A DNA stretch of 47,256 nt from assembly GCA_013349825.1 (NCBI GenBank), contig DUYW01000004.1, positions 1 to 47,256 on the forward strand. The letters run 5' to 3'. Within the stretch, counting starts at the first letter, position 1. Every line of letters begins with the position of its first letter. The notes under the pieces were generated by a model. That model was not told the DNA's origin. It did not search any database and saw only the letters and a program-made list of their open reading frames with translations. A program made the position numbers and the translations under genes. The stretch is from Gammaproteobacteria bacterium (GTDB taxonomy: Bacteria > Pseudomonadota > Gammaproteobacteria > GCF-002020875). Positions 1-8,277 of the stretch are shown in pieces.

Positions 1-72
1 CTTGCTAATAGCCTGCTATTGGCTGCGATCTTCGCCTTGATCTTGGACACTATGGACGTAATTCAAATTACC

Positions 73-92
73 CAGACTTGTTCAGAGGTTCC
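73..92 (+). repeat. 20-bp direct repeat, copy A (upstream of bcp)
   Basis: This 20-base segment matches 842-861 at 18 of 20 positions. A second shared motif, CCTTGATCTTG, lies before each copy (35-45 and 788-798). The two copies bracket the peroxiredoxin gene. The rest of 1-157 holds no gene I can support. Confidence 0.45.
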
Positions 93-157
93 TTAAACTT
101 AGAATTCTAGGCTTAAACAGAAAAATATTATTAATTTCAGACAACGGAGAATTATCC

Positions 158-634
158 ATGCTAGAAACGGGCGAAACTATTCCTCATTTTTCAAAACCTG
201 ATCAAGAGGGTAATGAGAAGGCCTTCAGTGACCTTACAGGAGAAAAAGGGCTTATCCTCTACTTCTACCCCAAAGACAACACACCCGGATGCACCAATGA
301 GGCAAAAGATTTTCGGGATGAGATTGAAACCTTCAGAAAAATGGGGGTTGAGGTGGTTGGTGTCTCCAAAGACACGGCACGCACCCATACCAACTTCATC
401 ACCAAGCATGAACTCCCTTTTACACTGCTCAGCGACAGTGATCCAGAGGCAGAGATGTGTCAAGCCTTTGGGGTATGGCAAGAGAAGAAAAATTACGGCA
501 AGGTCTATATGGGGATTGTGCGAACCACATTTCTGATTGATGCAAAAGGCACGATTCTGAAAGTCTACAACAAGGTACGCGTCAAAGAGCATGTATCAGA
601 AGTCTTCTCAGATACCCGCAATTTACTCAAATAA
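158..634 (+). CDS. bcp: Peroxiredoxin, Bcp/PrxQ family
   Basis: Thiol peroxidase that reduces hydrogen peroxide and organic hydroperoxides in the cytoplasm, normally re-reduced by thioredoxin. At 158 aa it has the usual family length and a single AhpC/TSA-type thioredoxin fold. The active-site segment TPGCTNEAKDFRD places the peroxidatic cysteine at C45. E. coli Bcp has a resolving cysteine five residues later (C50); here that position is K50. The only other visible cysteine is C101, so the enzyme may work by a 1-Cys mechanism or use C101 or an external thiol. The start is supported by GGAG at 146-149. It is monocistronic, convergent with the psiE-like gene, and lies between two imperfect direct repeats. 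Family assignment is secure; the mechanism is inferred. Confidence 0.93.
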   Translation: MLETGETIPHFSKPDQEGNEKAFSDLTGEKGLILYFYPKDNTPGCTNEAKDFRDEIETFRKMGVEVVGVSKDTARTHTNFITKHELPFTLLSDSDPEAEMCQAFGVWQEKKNYGKVYMGIVRTTFLIDAKGTILKVYNKVRVKEHVSEVFSDTRNLLK

Positions 635-671
635 AACCCGAACCTGAGAAAACCCTGAATAAGTCATGAAC

Positions 672-779
672 GAGTGTCTTACGCCTATAGAACCCAAACT
701 CTTCATTGAAAATCTTATGAACAGTTCACGATTAGTTTCGATTTTTCAAAGTGAAACATATACGCCGGGCAAGACACTC
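672..779. other. Intergenic inverted repeat, possible folded RNA or element remnant
   Basis: GAGTGTCTT at 672-680 is repeated in inverse orientation as AAGACACTC at 771-779, with a smaller GTTTC/GAAAC inverted repeat between the arms. No reading frame of note is present. It could be a 3' RNA structure or a decayed mobile element. Arms of nine bases about 90 bases apart can occur by chance. Confidence 0.3.
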
Positions 780-841
780 TGGGGGCACCTTGATCTTGAA
801 CCCTCTTTTAAACCCTATAGACAGACATGATTCATTTCGCA

Positions 842-861
842 CAGACTTATTCAGAGCTTCC
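842..861 (+). repeat. 20-bp direct repeat, copy B (downstream of bcp)
   Basis: This matches 73-92 at 18 of 20 positions. It lies immediately before the hairpin at 864-893, and its first five bases (CAGAC) could pair with GTCTG at 896-900, extending that hairpin. Confidence 0.45.
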
Positions 862-863
862 CC

Positions 864-893
864 GACTATTATCGCTCAAGGGTGATAATAGTC
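864..893. terminator. Strong hairpin between convergent bcp and psiE-like genes
   Basis: GACTATTATCGC (864-875) pairs with GTGATAATAGTC (882-893) through 12 base pairs, one of them G-U, with a 6-base loop. The position between two converging genes suits a bidirectional transcription end, but no T-run follows on either strand. Intrinsic termination is therefore uncertain. Confidence 0.5.
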
Positions 894-918
894 AGGTCTG
901 AACTGGGATGAACTCTAC

Positions 919-1377
919 TCAGCCATCCCCATATTGCTGTGCTCCCATCCCATTCTCATCGGTAATGCAACTCTCTGGTGAACTGGATGAGAATCGGCTG
1001 GAGCTATAACGTAGTACCAACACAGCAATACTCAAAATCAAAATTGAAGCTGAAATGGCAACCACTGACTCCATTGACATGGTCTTGATATCGATTGCCA
1101 GAAACCGGGTCATTGCAGTCATGGTGATAAACAGCAGGAAGATCACTGGAATACGGTGGGTACGGAAGAACACACCCACCATAGCCCCCAATTCCAGGTA
1201 GATAAAGAGTAACAAAATATCTCCCAGAGAGGCATGCCCTTTTGTGATGATCGTTATATATTCAACCACTGCTGACCATACAATGGTTGCCCCAACGACA
1301 AACAACCCCAACAAGTGAAACCCCTCCACTACATTATCACCCGCGCTGTGTACCCAAGAATATTTTTGTTGACTCAT
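919..1377 (-). CDS. PsiE-family inner-membrane protein
   Basis: A 152-aa protein resembling PsiE (phosphate-starvation-inducible E) family membrane proteins, whose biochemical role is unknown. Four hydrophobic segments lie near residues 20-44, 51-71, 76-95 and 104-124. The segment around 56-92 (LLLFIYLELGAMVGVFF, then RTHRIPV) is the most typical family block. The tail after residue 125 is serine-rich and polar. An SD-like GAGAAG precedes the ATG. The gene is divergent from the cytochrome c gene at 1515 and convergent with bcp. I could not find a convincing Pho box upstream, so phosphate control should not be assumed. Confidence 0.75.
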   Translation of the reverse strand: MSQQKYSWVHSAGDNVVEGFHLLGLFVVGATIVWSAVVEYITIITKGHASLGDILLLFIYLELGAMVGVFFRTHRIPVIFLLFITMTAMTRFLAIDIKTMSMESVVAISASILILSIAVLVLRYSSSRFSSSSPESCITDENGMGAQQYGDG

Positions 1378-1514
1378 GAACTTCTCATTCCTACGCTGTT
1401 TTTAATAAAATGCCCTACCTGTAACTTGAATTTTTATAGTAGCATACGCAACTGGATCGTTTTCAGAATAATAAAAACGAAAAAAATATCTATCAACTAC
1501 TGTCTGGAGGAACT

Positions 1515-2129
1515 ATGAATTTCAAAAAGACTCTTGCTGCAGCGCCACTCTTGCTGCTTCCATTTACGCTACAAGCTGCCGATCTTGAGAACGGTAAAAA
1601 ACTAAGCCGTAGCTGTGCACTCTGTCACGGCCAGTATTTGCAAGGGGTTGCTGGAGACCTCTACCCCCGACTCGCCGGCCTGCCCAGCGGCTATGTCGAA
1701 AATGAGCTGCACCGCCTTCAGGAAGGTCGCCGCAAGGCCCATATGCCAATGCTGATCACCAGCATGGTTGATATGTTGAGCGGCAGTGATATGGAAGATA
1801 TTGCGAACTACATGGAACATATCAATGTACCTGCTGCACATAAACGTAGCATTATGCAGGCCCCTGGAGATGTTGCGAAAGGCAAGGAAGTTTATCTGGA
1901 AGAGGAGTGCGATGGCTGTCACAACAAAGATGGCTCCGGAAAACCCAAGAAAGACATTCCCCCTCTGCGAGGTCAACACACAAGCTACCTGACCAAACAA
2001 ATTGAAGAATTTAAAAATATCACCCGTATCCATGATGGTGAAGATGAGAAAGAGGACAGCAGCTTTGCTGAATTTAACCAGGACATGGTACGTGACCTTG
2101 TTGCTTATCTCTCAACGCTTGACGATTAA
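1515..2129 (+). CDS. Periplasmic dihaem cytochrome c (c4/c553-like)
   Basis: Electron-transfer protein exported to the periplasm by a Sec signal peptide (residues 1-21, MNFKK followed by a hydrophobic stretch ending LQA). It has two class I cytochrome c domains with haem-attachment motifs CALCH (C34, C37, H38) and CDGCH (C132, C135, H136). Candidate axial methionines are in the MPMLITSM segment (78-84) and M191. The 204-aa length fits dihaem cytochromes c4, which typically feed electrons to terminal oxidases. GGAGG lies just before the ATG. It sits 15 bases upstream of the DUF302 gene and is probably co-transcribed with it. Its electron partner is not shown by the sequence; the cbb3 oxidase nearby is a plausible acceptor. 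Confidence 0.88.
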   Translation: MNFKKTLAAAPLLLLPFTLQAADLENGKKLSRSCALCHGQYLQGVAGDLYPRLAGLPSGYVENELHRLQEGRRKAHMPMLITSMVDMLSGSDMEDIANYMEHINVPAAHKRSIMQAPGDVAKGKEVYLEEECDGCHNKDGSGKPKKDIPPLRGQHTSYLTKQIEEFKNITRIHDGEDEKEDSSFAEFNQDMVRDLVAYLSTLDD

Positions 2130-2144
2130 TGGAGGAATCTGACC

Positions 2145-2648
2145 ATGAAATTTAACAATATCTTTTTTACGCTGCTATTCACTCTGCTGTTCTCAACCTC
2201 AGTATCTGCTACAGAGCCCAATGTTGGTGTTTTCAATGTAGAGCAATCGGTCATTAAAATTGCTCTGCGCGATGGCATTTCACCACAAGACGCTATTGAC
2301 GCAATGATGTCAAAAGCCAGTGATCTGAATATGAAAAATGTAGGCCGACAAAATGTCTCGGGTGAACTACAAGCACGTGGTCAAAAAGTGGGCCATCTTG
2401 AGGTCTTTCAGTTCTGCCGACCAGCGGATGCCCGTGTGATGGCTGACTACAATGTAGTCTATGCCGCTTATATGCCTTGTCGCATCTCTATGGTTCAGGA
2501 TAAGGCGGGACGCTACTGGTTGGTAACACTAAACCTGGACATGCTGATTGAGAATACCGTACTACCGGATGAGATCTATAGTCTCGCGATCAAAACCAAC
2601 AGCAACATGTTGACAATCATGTCCTCTGCAGCAACGGGTGAATTCTAA
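2145..2648 (+). CDS. DUF302-domain exported protein
   Basis: A 167-aa protein with a signal peptide (about residues 1-22, ending SVSA) and a DUF302-like domain over most of the mature chain. The recognisable core is at 87-128, EVFQFCRPADARVM followed by a hydrophobic stretch and PCRISM. Two cysteines (C91, C112) flank that core and could form a disulfide or bind a metal in the periplasm. The domain has no established biochemical function. It follows the dihaem cytochrome by 15 bases with its own GGAGG site and ends at a strong terminator, so the pair forms a two-gene unit. A role in periplasmic redox chemistry is inferred from context only. Confidence 0.72.
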   Translation: MKFNNIFFTLLFTLLFSTSVSATEPNVGVFNVEQSVIKIALRDGISPQDAIDAMMSKASDLNMKNVGRQNVSGELQARGQKVGHLEVFQFCRPADARVMADYNVVYAAYMPCRISMVQDKAGRYWLVTLNLDMLIENTVLPDEIYSLAIKTNSNMLTIMSSAATGEF

Positions 2649-2678
2649 ACACCCCCCCCTTTCATTAAAGAGAACGAT

Positions 2679-2713
2679 AAGCGGAAGAGGTTCAAACCTC
2701 TTCCGCTTTTTTT
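2679..2713 (+). terminator. Rho-independent terminator after the cytochrome c/DUF302 operon
   Basis: A 13-bp perfect stem (2679-2691 with 2696-2708) has loop TCAA and is followed by a T-tract at 2706-2713. It ends the plus-strand unit and lies just beyond the stop of the convergent membrane-protein gene. Confidence 0.93.
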
Positions 2714-2722
2714 GCCTCCAAT

Positions 2723-3178
2723 TCATAGCTCTCCATTGCCTGCACGACCAATGGCTGCAGTAGACATTACAAAGGTAGCTAACACCAGAAGTATCGCCGG
2801 CATCACAGCAACGCGTGTCAAGGCTACAAATGCGATAGAGTCAGGCTCTACAAACAGACGCACCAAGCCGATCAACAGCGCTACAACAGCATATCCAATA
2901 TAGAGCCAGCGGAACCGTTTCAGCCCTTGTGTCCAATGTGATTGAAGCCATTGCATAGAATCCTGATCAAATGCCATAACCTTGTTACGATAATAGAGCA
3001 GCAACAGGCTGCTGGAAATCACCGGCACCAGCATCCCCCAATAACCAAAGCCAAAGGATAGTCCTGCCGGTACCGCCAGCAGGTGGGAGAAAATCAGATT
3101 CAATACAAAGAGCTCATGAGGACGTTTTCCCTCTCTACACACCGTGGGATTATCTTGATGTTCATTTTGACTCTGCAT
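2723..3178 (-). CDS. Small four-helix membrane protein at the end of the cco maturation operon
   Basis: I do not recognise a family. The start is placed at the ATG at 3178, which has a GAGGAG-type ribosome site and overlaps the end of ccoS by 17 bases; a longer frame reaching 3247 would lie deep inside ccoS. The 151-aa product has a polar N-terminus and four hydrophobic segments near 24-43, 46-63, 90-110 and 116-138. A basic/aromatic amphipathic stretch (WLQSHWTQGLKRFRW) lies between the second and third. There are no haem- or metal-binding motifs. The overlap with ccoS implies translational coupling, so a role in cbb3 assembly or in the same membrane process is inferred. Confidence 0.65.
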   Translation of the reverse strand: MQSQNEHQDNPTVCREGKRPHELFVLNLIFSHLLAVPAGLSFGFGYWGMLVPVISSSLLLLYYRNKVMAFDQDSMQWLQSHWTQGLKRFRWLYIGYAVVALLIGLVRLFVEPDSIAFVALTRVAVMPAILLVLATFVMSTAAIGRAGNGEL

Positions 3179-3377
3179 CTTGCTCTCCTCTGCTGCTATC
3201 TGTAGATGATACAGTGGGGGTTGGAGCATCCGGCATCCGATCATCATCCATCAGGATTCTCGCACCATCCCCCTCCAAATCATCATACTGTCCTTTTCTG
3301 ATTGCAATGATTAACACTGCGACCAAAATAATACCCATTAAAATCATTCCGGGTATCAACACATAGATCACTTCCAT
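3162..3377 (-). CDS. ccoS: cbb3-type oxidase assembly protein CcoS
   Basis: A 71-aa protein with one transmembrane helix (about residues 3-26) followed by the family motif GQYDDLEGDGARIL and an acidic, serine-rich tail. CcoS is required for inserting cofactors (haem b and CuB) into CcoN in organisms where it has been tested. It is the last recognisable gene of ccoG-H-I-S, 44 bases after ccoI, and is the usual neighbour of ccoI. The length is normal to slightly long for the family. Confidence 0.92.
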   Translation of the reverse strand: MEVIYVLIPGMILMGIILVAVLIIAIRKGQYDDLEGDGARILMDDDRMPDAPTPTVSSTDSSRGEQDAESK

Positions 3378-3421
3378 TTTATTGACCTTATTCTACTCAA
3401 GCAATGAATCATGAGGCGGTT

Positions 3422-5902
3422 CTAATCCTTTTTATTAACCACGTGACGCCCAACCTCACTCCGGATTCGCGCCGCATTTCCAATCACCAACAGTGAGCTG
3501 ATGGGCATCGAAACCGCTGCAACCAGTGGTGTAATCCAGGCCATCATCGCCAAGGGGATCATAATAAGATTGTATAGAATTGAGATTGCAATATTTTGTC
3601 TAATTGTTTTAAGTGTTCGCTTGGAGAGTCGACTTGCCAGCTCAACCTGCTCTAGTTCGCTGCTGAGCAACACAATATCTGCACTTTCAACCGAAACATC
3701 TGTTCCGGAACCCATTGCGATACCAACATCTGCCATAATCAGTGCCGGAGCATCATTAACACCATCTCCGACCATTGCAATCATCTCACCCTGTTGCTGA
3801 AGTTCACGAATTACGGCAGCCTTTTGTTCCGGCAATACCTCGGCAATCACCTTCATCCCCCCTCCCAGGGCTGCTGCGGTTGCTTCTGCAACCTGTTTGC
3901 GATCTCCCGTCAATAGTGAGGTTCTCATCCCCTGCTGGTGCAAACGCTGTATCAGTCCAGAAGCACCATTGCGCAGCTGGTCTGCCAGGGTAGCAATACC
4001 TATCACTTCTTTATCCACTGCGAGATAGACTACACTTTCTGCGAGTTTCTCTCTCTGAAGTGCATACTCTTCAAGACTTGAGCTACAGCTGACCTGGTTC
4101 TTTTTCATCCAGCTGGCAGTACCCATGAATAGAGTACGCCCCTCAACAACCCCCTGTACACCGGCCCCCGGTGCATACTGAAAATCACTCAGTTGCACCT
4201 CATTAAGCTGCTCATTATCCAGCAACAATTCGGCCTGATGCACAATAGCATGAGCAACCGGGTGCTCTGAATAGCGTTCCAGTGCATGTGCGAGTTGGTA
4301 GAAACGCTGTTCATGCTCTCCTGCTACTAGTTGCAGCTGCTGCACCTGCAACTGCCCTTGGGTCAAAGTCCCTGTTTTATCAAATATCAGATGACGGATT
4401 GCAGAGAATGACTCCAATACACCTCCATTTTTGACTAATACACCGTGCCGGGCTCCGACTCCAGAGGCAACCGCAATCGCCATTGGCGTTGCCAGACCGA
4501 ATGCACAGGGGCAGGTAATGATCAGCACCGAGGTCGCAGCCATCAGTGCAACCTCAAAATCAACCTGGAGCCAAAAGAGGAAAGTAGCCCCCGCCAGAAC
4601 AAGTGTTGCCATAACAAACCAGGGGACAATACGATCTGCTGTACATTGAATCGGGGCCTTTGAGGCTTGCGCCTCTTCAACCAGATCAATAATTCGCCCC
4701 AGAGCACTATTTTTCAGCACCCCTTCAACTTCAAGCTCAACCACCCCATGACCATTCACTGTTCCTGCATATAGCCTGTCTCCTGCCTGCTTATGGACAG
4801 GAAGTGATTCACCACTGAGCATCGATTCATCAACCTCACTCTGCCCCGACACCATCCACCCATCAACTGCTACTCTCTGTCCAGGCTTGACCCGAACCCG
4901 ATCTCCCTGCTTCAGCAATCGCACCGCCACAACCTCTTCTTCATTTGTACCAATCCGTAAGGCCACACGCGGCTGAAGGTCCATCAAGCGCTGAGTAGAA
5001 GAGACGGCTTTACGTTTGGCTGCAGATTCCAGGTAACGCCCTACCAATATCACAAAAATGAAGTTGACCACGGTATCAAAATAGACTTCCCCTATCTCAT
5101 TTCCACTTACGGTGATATACGTTGAATAGAGATAAGTTATCGTGGCACCAATCGCAATCGGTAAATCCATGGTTAAGTGGCGAACTTTCAATCCACTCCA
5201 TGCCCCTTTCAGAAATGGAAAACCCGAGTAGAGCAGTGTTGGCGTAGCAAGCAAGAATCCTAACCAGTGAAACCAGTGTCGAAACTCACCCTCATCTGCA
5301 CCACTGTAGAGTGCAATCGAGATCCACAACAGGTTCATCATCGTAAATCCTGCGAAAACCAGACGATAAAGCAGTGATCGATCCCGTTTTCTGAGCGTCC
5401 CTTCTGCCGTCTCCGGATCAAAGGGAACCGCAACATAGCCAATTTGAGAGAGCCGTATAATCGCCTCAGAGAGCTTAATCTGCTGTGGGTCCCAACGAAG
5501 ATGGAGCCTTTTACCGGAGAGATTTACCTGGGCTGAGTGGACCCCCTGCAACGGCTCCAGAGAATGTTCTATCAACCAAACACATGCCGCACAGTGAATG
5601 CCTTCAACCAGTAAATTGATCTCTCGTAACCCGCCGCTAGAACGGACATACTCAGACTGAATCTCCTCAAGATCGAAAAGTGCGGCCTCTTCAGAAAGTT
5701 CCGGAGGAGGCGCTAATTGAATGCCTTCAGGGGTACGCTCATAGAAACCTTCCATGCCGGCACCATAAATTGCCTGACAGACACTACCACAGCCGTGACA
5801 GCAAAACTGCCGCTGCTCTCCCTGGATTAAACGGTTAACCGGCTGTTGATCTGGAACAGGAAGGCCGCAGTGGTAACAGCCCTCCTTATGGTGCCTACTC
5901 AT
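3422..5902 (-). CDS. ccoI: Copper-translocating P-type ATPase CcoI/FixI
   Basis: P1B-type ATPase that moves copper across the inner membrane for assembly of the CuB centre of cbb3 oxidase. The 826-aa chain begins with a cysteine-rich region (CYHC at 9-12; CCHGCGSVC at 34-42) typical of the FixI-type subgroup. An HMA domain follows with its metal motif CAAC (C104, C107). Then come membrane helices, the actuator motif with SGES near 363-366, the ion-binding CPC motif (C464-P-C466) and the phosphorylation motif DKTGTLT at D508. The hinge [10 protein letters not shown] lies near the C-terminus. All catalytic motifs are intact. It lies 36 bases downstream of ccoH and 44 upstream of ccoS on the same strand. 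Confidence 0.96.
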   Translation of the reverse strand: MSRHHKEGCYHCGLPVPDQQPVNRLIQGEQRQFCCHGCGSVCQAIYGAGMEGFYERTPEGIQLAPPPELSEEAALFDLEEIQSEYVRSSGGLREINLLVEGIHCAACVWLIEHSLEPLQGVHSAQVNLSGKRLHLRWDPQQIKLSEAIIRLSQIGYVAVPFDPETAEGTLRKRDRSLLYRLVFAGFTMMNLLWISIALYSGADEGEFRHWFHWLGFLLATPTLLYSGFPFLKGAWSGLKVRHLTMDLPIAIGATITYLYSTYITVSGNEIGEVYFDTVVNFIFVILVGRYLESAAKRKAVSSTQRLMDLQPRVALRIGTNEEEVVAVRLLKQGDRVRVKPGQRVAVDGWMVSGQSEVDESMLSGESLPVHKQAGDRLYAGTVNGHGVVELEVEGVLKNSALGRIIDLVEEAQASKAPIQCTADRIVPWFVMATLVLAGATFLFWLQVDFEVALMAATSVLIITCPCAFGLATPMAIAVASGVGARHGVLVKNGGVLESFSAIRHLIFDKTGTLTQGQLQVQQLQLVAGEHEQRFYQLAHALERYSEHPVAHAIVHQAELLLDNEQLNEVQLSDFQYAPGAGVQGVVEGRTLFMGTASWMKKNQVSCSSSLEEYALQREKLAESVVYLAVDKEVIGIATLADQLRNGASGLIQRLHQQGMRTSLLTGDRKQVAEATAAALGGGMKVIAEVLPEQKAAVIRELQQQGEMIAMVGDGVNDAPALIMADVGIAMGSGTDVSVESADIVLLSSELEQVELASRLSKRTLKTIRQNIAISILYNLIMIPLAMMAWITPLVAAVSMPISSLLVIGNAARIRSEVGRHVVNKKD

Positions 5903-5938
5903 TCGCAGTGATCAAGTCCGGGAAGGTAAACAGCAGGC

Positions 5939-6448
5939 TTAAGAGGCCTCGGCATGTACCCGTTGTTCAGCGGTGTACGTATCCTCTTCGTGTTTCAGGG
6001 TTACTTGAAGATCCCACACCCCCTTCAACATGACCGTATAGTATGCACGATAGATACCCGGCTCGGTTTCAAGCAGAGAGACAATCATATCTTGCTGTCG
6101 ATCTGAAGGTCTATAAACCTGCAGATTACCACTCAAGCCAGTTACCTCCTTGCCATCTCTATCCATTACCGTAATTTGAAGCTGAGAAGGCGCACCAACT
6201 TTAACAACCCCAGACTCAAGGGATACTTGCCAACCCAAGCGTTTGCGTGCCTCGATCAGCTGCAGTACAGTGCGCTCATAGTCTCTGCCCTGCTCATAAT
6301 AGTCATCTTTAACCAGACCAGGATTGGTCAGAAAGGCGGTCATAATCATCCCTATATTGACCAGCACAACAACAACCAGCAGTAAAATCCACCCTAACAC
6401 CCACGGGTTTTTAAATGCCTGTTTATTGGATTGGGATAAAAAACTCAT
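5939..6448 (-). CDS. ccoH: cbb3 oxidase assembly protein CcoH/FixH
   Basis: A 169-aa single-pass membrane protein. A polar N-terminus precedes a transmembrane helix at about 16-40 and then the family segment NPGLVKDDYYEQGRDYERT (42-60). A periplasmic beta-rich domain completes the chain. FixH/CcoH proteins associate with CcoN during assembly of the cbb3 complex and act with the CcoI copper pump. Spacing to ccoG (24 bases) and ccoI (36 bases) indicates one operon. Length and architecture are normal. Confidence 0.92.
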   Translation of the reverse strand: MSFLSQSNKQAFKNPWVLGWILLLVVVVLVNIGMIMTAFLTNPGLVKDDYYEQGRDYERTVLQLIEARKRLGWQVSLESGVVKVGAPSQLQITVMDRDGKEVTGLSGNLQVYRPSDRQQDMIVSLLETEPGIYRAYYTVMLKGVWDLQVTLKHEEDTYTAEQRVHAEAS

Positions 6449-6472
6449 CTGTAATATTCCTCGATTAAAATT

Positions 6473-7888
6473 CTACCTAGGTCCTAAGAACATACTCTCA
6501 TATTTTGAGTTCAACTCAGGCTTCTCTACCCCTTCCAATTTGAAATAGACGGGCATAGAACTCTCTTTCATCGCTCTACGTGGCAATCTCAGGTAGACCG
6601 TATAAGGGGCCACTTTTCCCGGAGGAGAGACGAATGGTTCCTCAGCCCCAACCAGCTCGACCCCTTCCAACCCTTCCGCTGTTACTCGGACAGTCATCTG
6701 TTCATTGGTCTTATTGAGGATCTTCAACTCATATTTATTCTGAATGGATCCATTACTCAGTTGAACAAACAGCGGCTGACGTTCATGCAGTACCTTGATT
6801 TCCAAACCCGTTATATTCAGCAGACCATAAATAATACCCACAAAAGAGAGCGTCATAATCACAAGATAGACCAGTACTCTAGGCCGTTTCATCAACGGTA
6901 ATACCGGTTTACCTTCAAGCGCATCCACCGACTCATATCGAATCAATCCATGTGGTTTATCAATTTTATCCATTACCGAGTTACAGGCATCAATACATAG
7001 TGCACAGGTAATACACCCCTCATCCAACCCATGACGAATATCAACACCCGTTGGGCAGACTGCAACACACTGGTTACAGTCAATGCAGTCTCCATTACCC
7101 TCAACAGTCTCCCCCTTCTTGAGACGTCCGCGAGGCTCACCACGATTATAATCGTACGTTGGAATCATTGACTCACGATCCAGCATCACCGCTTGAATAC
7201 GTGCATAGGGGCAGAGCCAGAAACAGGTCTGTTCACGCAATACCCCCGCCATAATATAGGTCCCAACCGTAAACAGTGCCAGAACACTCCACTCGGTTGA
7301 ACTTGCTGTCAGCGTAAAATAATCAATCCATAGCTGATAGACATCGGTAAACCATGCCACAAAACTGACCCCTGTAAACATCGAAACCAGTATCCACAAC
7401 AGGTGTTTTTTCAACTTAACAACAATTTTATCTACATTCCAAGAGGCTTTATCCAGCTTTTTACGCTTCGCAGGAGATCCCTCCAGCTTCTCTTCCAACC
7501 AGGTAAAGATATCCACCCAGATAGTCTGAAAGCAGAAGAAACCACAGTAGACACGACCAAACAAGGTTGTCACCACAGCCAGCATGATCGCAAAAAAAAG
7601 CAGCACCAATGAAAGCATCCAGACATCTTGGGGCAGAATAGTAATCTCAAAGATATGGTATTGACGCCCGGGAATGTCAAACAGGACAGCCTGTCGACCA
7701 TTCCAGCGTAGATAAGGCCCAAAAAAGAAGAGCAACCAGCTTGAAGCGGCAATCCATTTCAGCCTACGAAACGCTCCTGGCATCCTTTTGGCGTGAATCG
7801 TCTCTTCACCGGTATTGATTTTCCACTCTTGACTCTCTGCATAGAGCGCATCAACTTCCTTTCGTTGACTGGATGTTGCCTCTGACAT
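6473..7888 (-). CDS. ccoG: Cytochrome c oxidase accessory protein CcoG (RdxA/FixG)
   Basis: A 471-aa membrane iron-sulfur protein linked to copper handling for cbb3 oxidase, with family members reported to reduce Cu(II). Membrane helices lie near 45-60, 88-110, 163-182, 203-217 and 333-353. Paired cysteines occur in CGFFC (C115, C119) and CFWLC (C222, C226). A 2x[4Fe-4S] ferredoxin-like domain has C268, C271, C274, C278 and C292, C295, C298, C302. The C-terminal third is an extracytoplasmic immunoglobulin-like domain. It is the first gene of the ccoG-H-I-S unit, preceded by a 229-base region containing a terminator for the upstream gene and an end-fragment of the CCTAGG repeat. Confidence 0.95.
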   Translation of the reverse strand: MSEATSSQRKEVDALYAESQEWKINTGEETIHAKRMPGAFRRLKWIAASSWLLFFFGPYLRWNGRQAVLFDIPGRQYHIFEITILPQDVWMLSLVLLFFAIMLAVVTTLFGRVYCGFFCFQTIWVDIFTWLEEKLEGSPAKRKKLDKASWNVDKIVVKLKKHLLWILVSMFTGVSFVAWFTDVYQLWIDYFTLTASSTEWSVLALFTVGTYIMAGVLREQTCFWLCPYARIQAVMLDRESMIPTYDYNRGEPRGRLKKGETVEGNGDCIDCNQCVAVCPTGVDIRHGLDEGCITCALCIDACNSVMDKIDKPHGLIRYESVDALEGKPVLPLMKRPRVLVYLVIMTLSFVGIIYGLLNITGLEIKVLHERQPLFVQLSNGSIQNKYELKILNKTNEQMTVRVTAEGLEGVELVGAEEPFVSPPGKVAPYTVYLRLPRRAMKESSMPVYFKLEGVEKPELNSKYESMFLGPR

Positions 7889-7961
7889 AACAAATAGACT
7901 CCACTAAACCCCATTAAACTTACTAAGCTATTACGAAAAAATGAATATTCGTACTCCATGT

Positions 7962-7987
7962 GGCTGTCCGAGAATAGAGAGCCTACT
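7962..7987 (+). repeat. Solo end-fragment of the CCTAGG repeat family
   Basis: Twenty-six bases containing TGTCCGAGAATAGAGAGCCT match the left end of the full element at 41837 in about 23 positions. Neither the element interior nor a matching right end follows, so this is a relic. It lies 74 bases upstream of the ccoG start codon. Confidence 0.7.
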
Positions 7988-8063
7988 ATTTCTAAACCAT
8001 TTCAGTCATAAAGTACTCACGTTTTACCATATTTAGCTGATATTTTCTCTATAAGATCAAGAT

Positions 8064-8091
8064 AAAAAGGGGAGCAGTATCACTGCTCCCC
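8064..8091 (-). terminator. Terminator between the ccoP-side genes and ccoG
   Basis: A perfect 9-bp GC-rich stem, GGGGAGCAG (8069-8077) with CTGCTCCCC (8083-8091), has loop TATCA. On the minus strand it is followed by TTTTTATC. It separates ccoNOQP and the microprotein from ccoGHIS, so the latter needs its own promoter in 7889-8060. Confidence 0.88.
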
Positions 8092-8117
8092 TCCGGTACA
8101 ACATCAAGTTCTAACAA

Positions 8118-8255
8118 TCAGTCTTCTGAATGTGTGGTATTCATCAGTGTACGCAATTTAAACCCTAAATAGATAACGATGATTGCAGTAACACCAATAG
8201 CAGCTACCGATGCTATAAGTACAAAATCTAGATCATGTCCGGTAAACATTCCCAT
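8118..8255 (-). CDS. Single-helix membrane microprotein downstream of ccoP (CcoM-like candidate)
   Basis: A 45-codon frame starts with ATG and a GAGAGGGA ribosome site seven bases upstream, and ends TGA just before the terminator at 8064-8091. The product begins MGMFTGHDLDFVLIASVAAI, continues with a hydrophobic run to about residue 31, then KLRTLM and an acidic tail. This gives one transmembrane helix with a short N-terminus and a basic cytoplasmic edge. It follows ccoP by 66 bases across a perfect hairpin. Known cbb3 oxidases can carry a tiny extra single-helix subunit (CcoM in Pseudomonas stutzeri); position and architecture suggest an analogous role. That is inference, since I cannot show homology. 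An internal ATG at codon 3 is an alternative start. Confidence 0.72.
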   Translation of the reverse strand: MGMFTGHDLDFVLIASVAAIGVTAIIVIYLGFKLRTLMNTTHSED

Positions 8256-8277
8256 AACACTATCCCTCTCTGCTAAA

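Noticed and set aside
1378-1514. Possible Pho box for the psiE-like gene
   Set aside because: CTGTAACTTG resembles half of a Pho box, but no second half-site follows at the expected spacing.
6476-6481. CCTAGG at the 3' end of ccoG
   Set aside because: It is coding (GPR before the stop) with no adjoining terminal inverted repeat of the element, so it is a chance hexamer.
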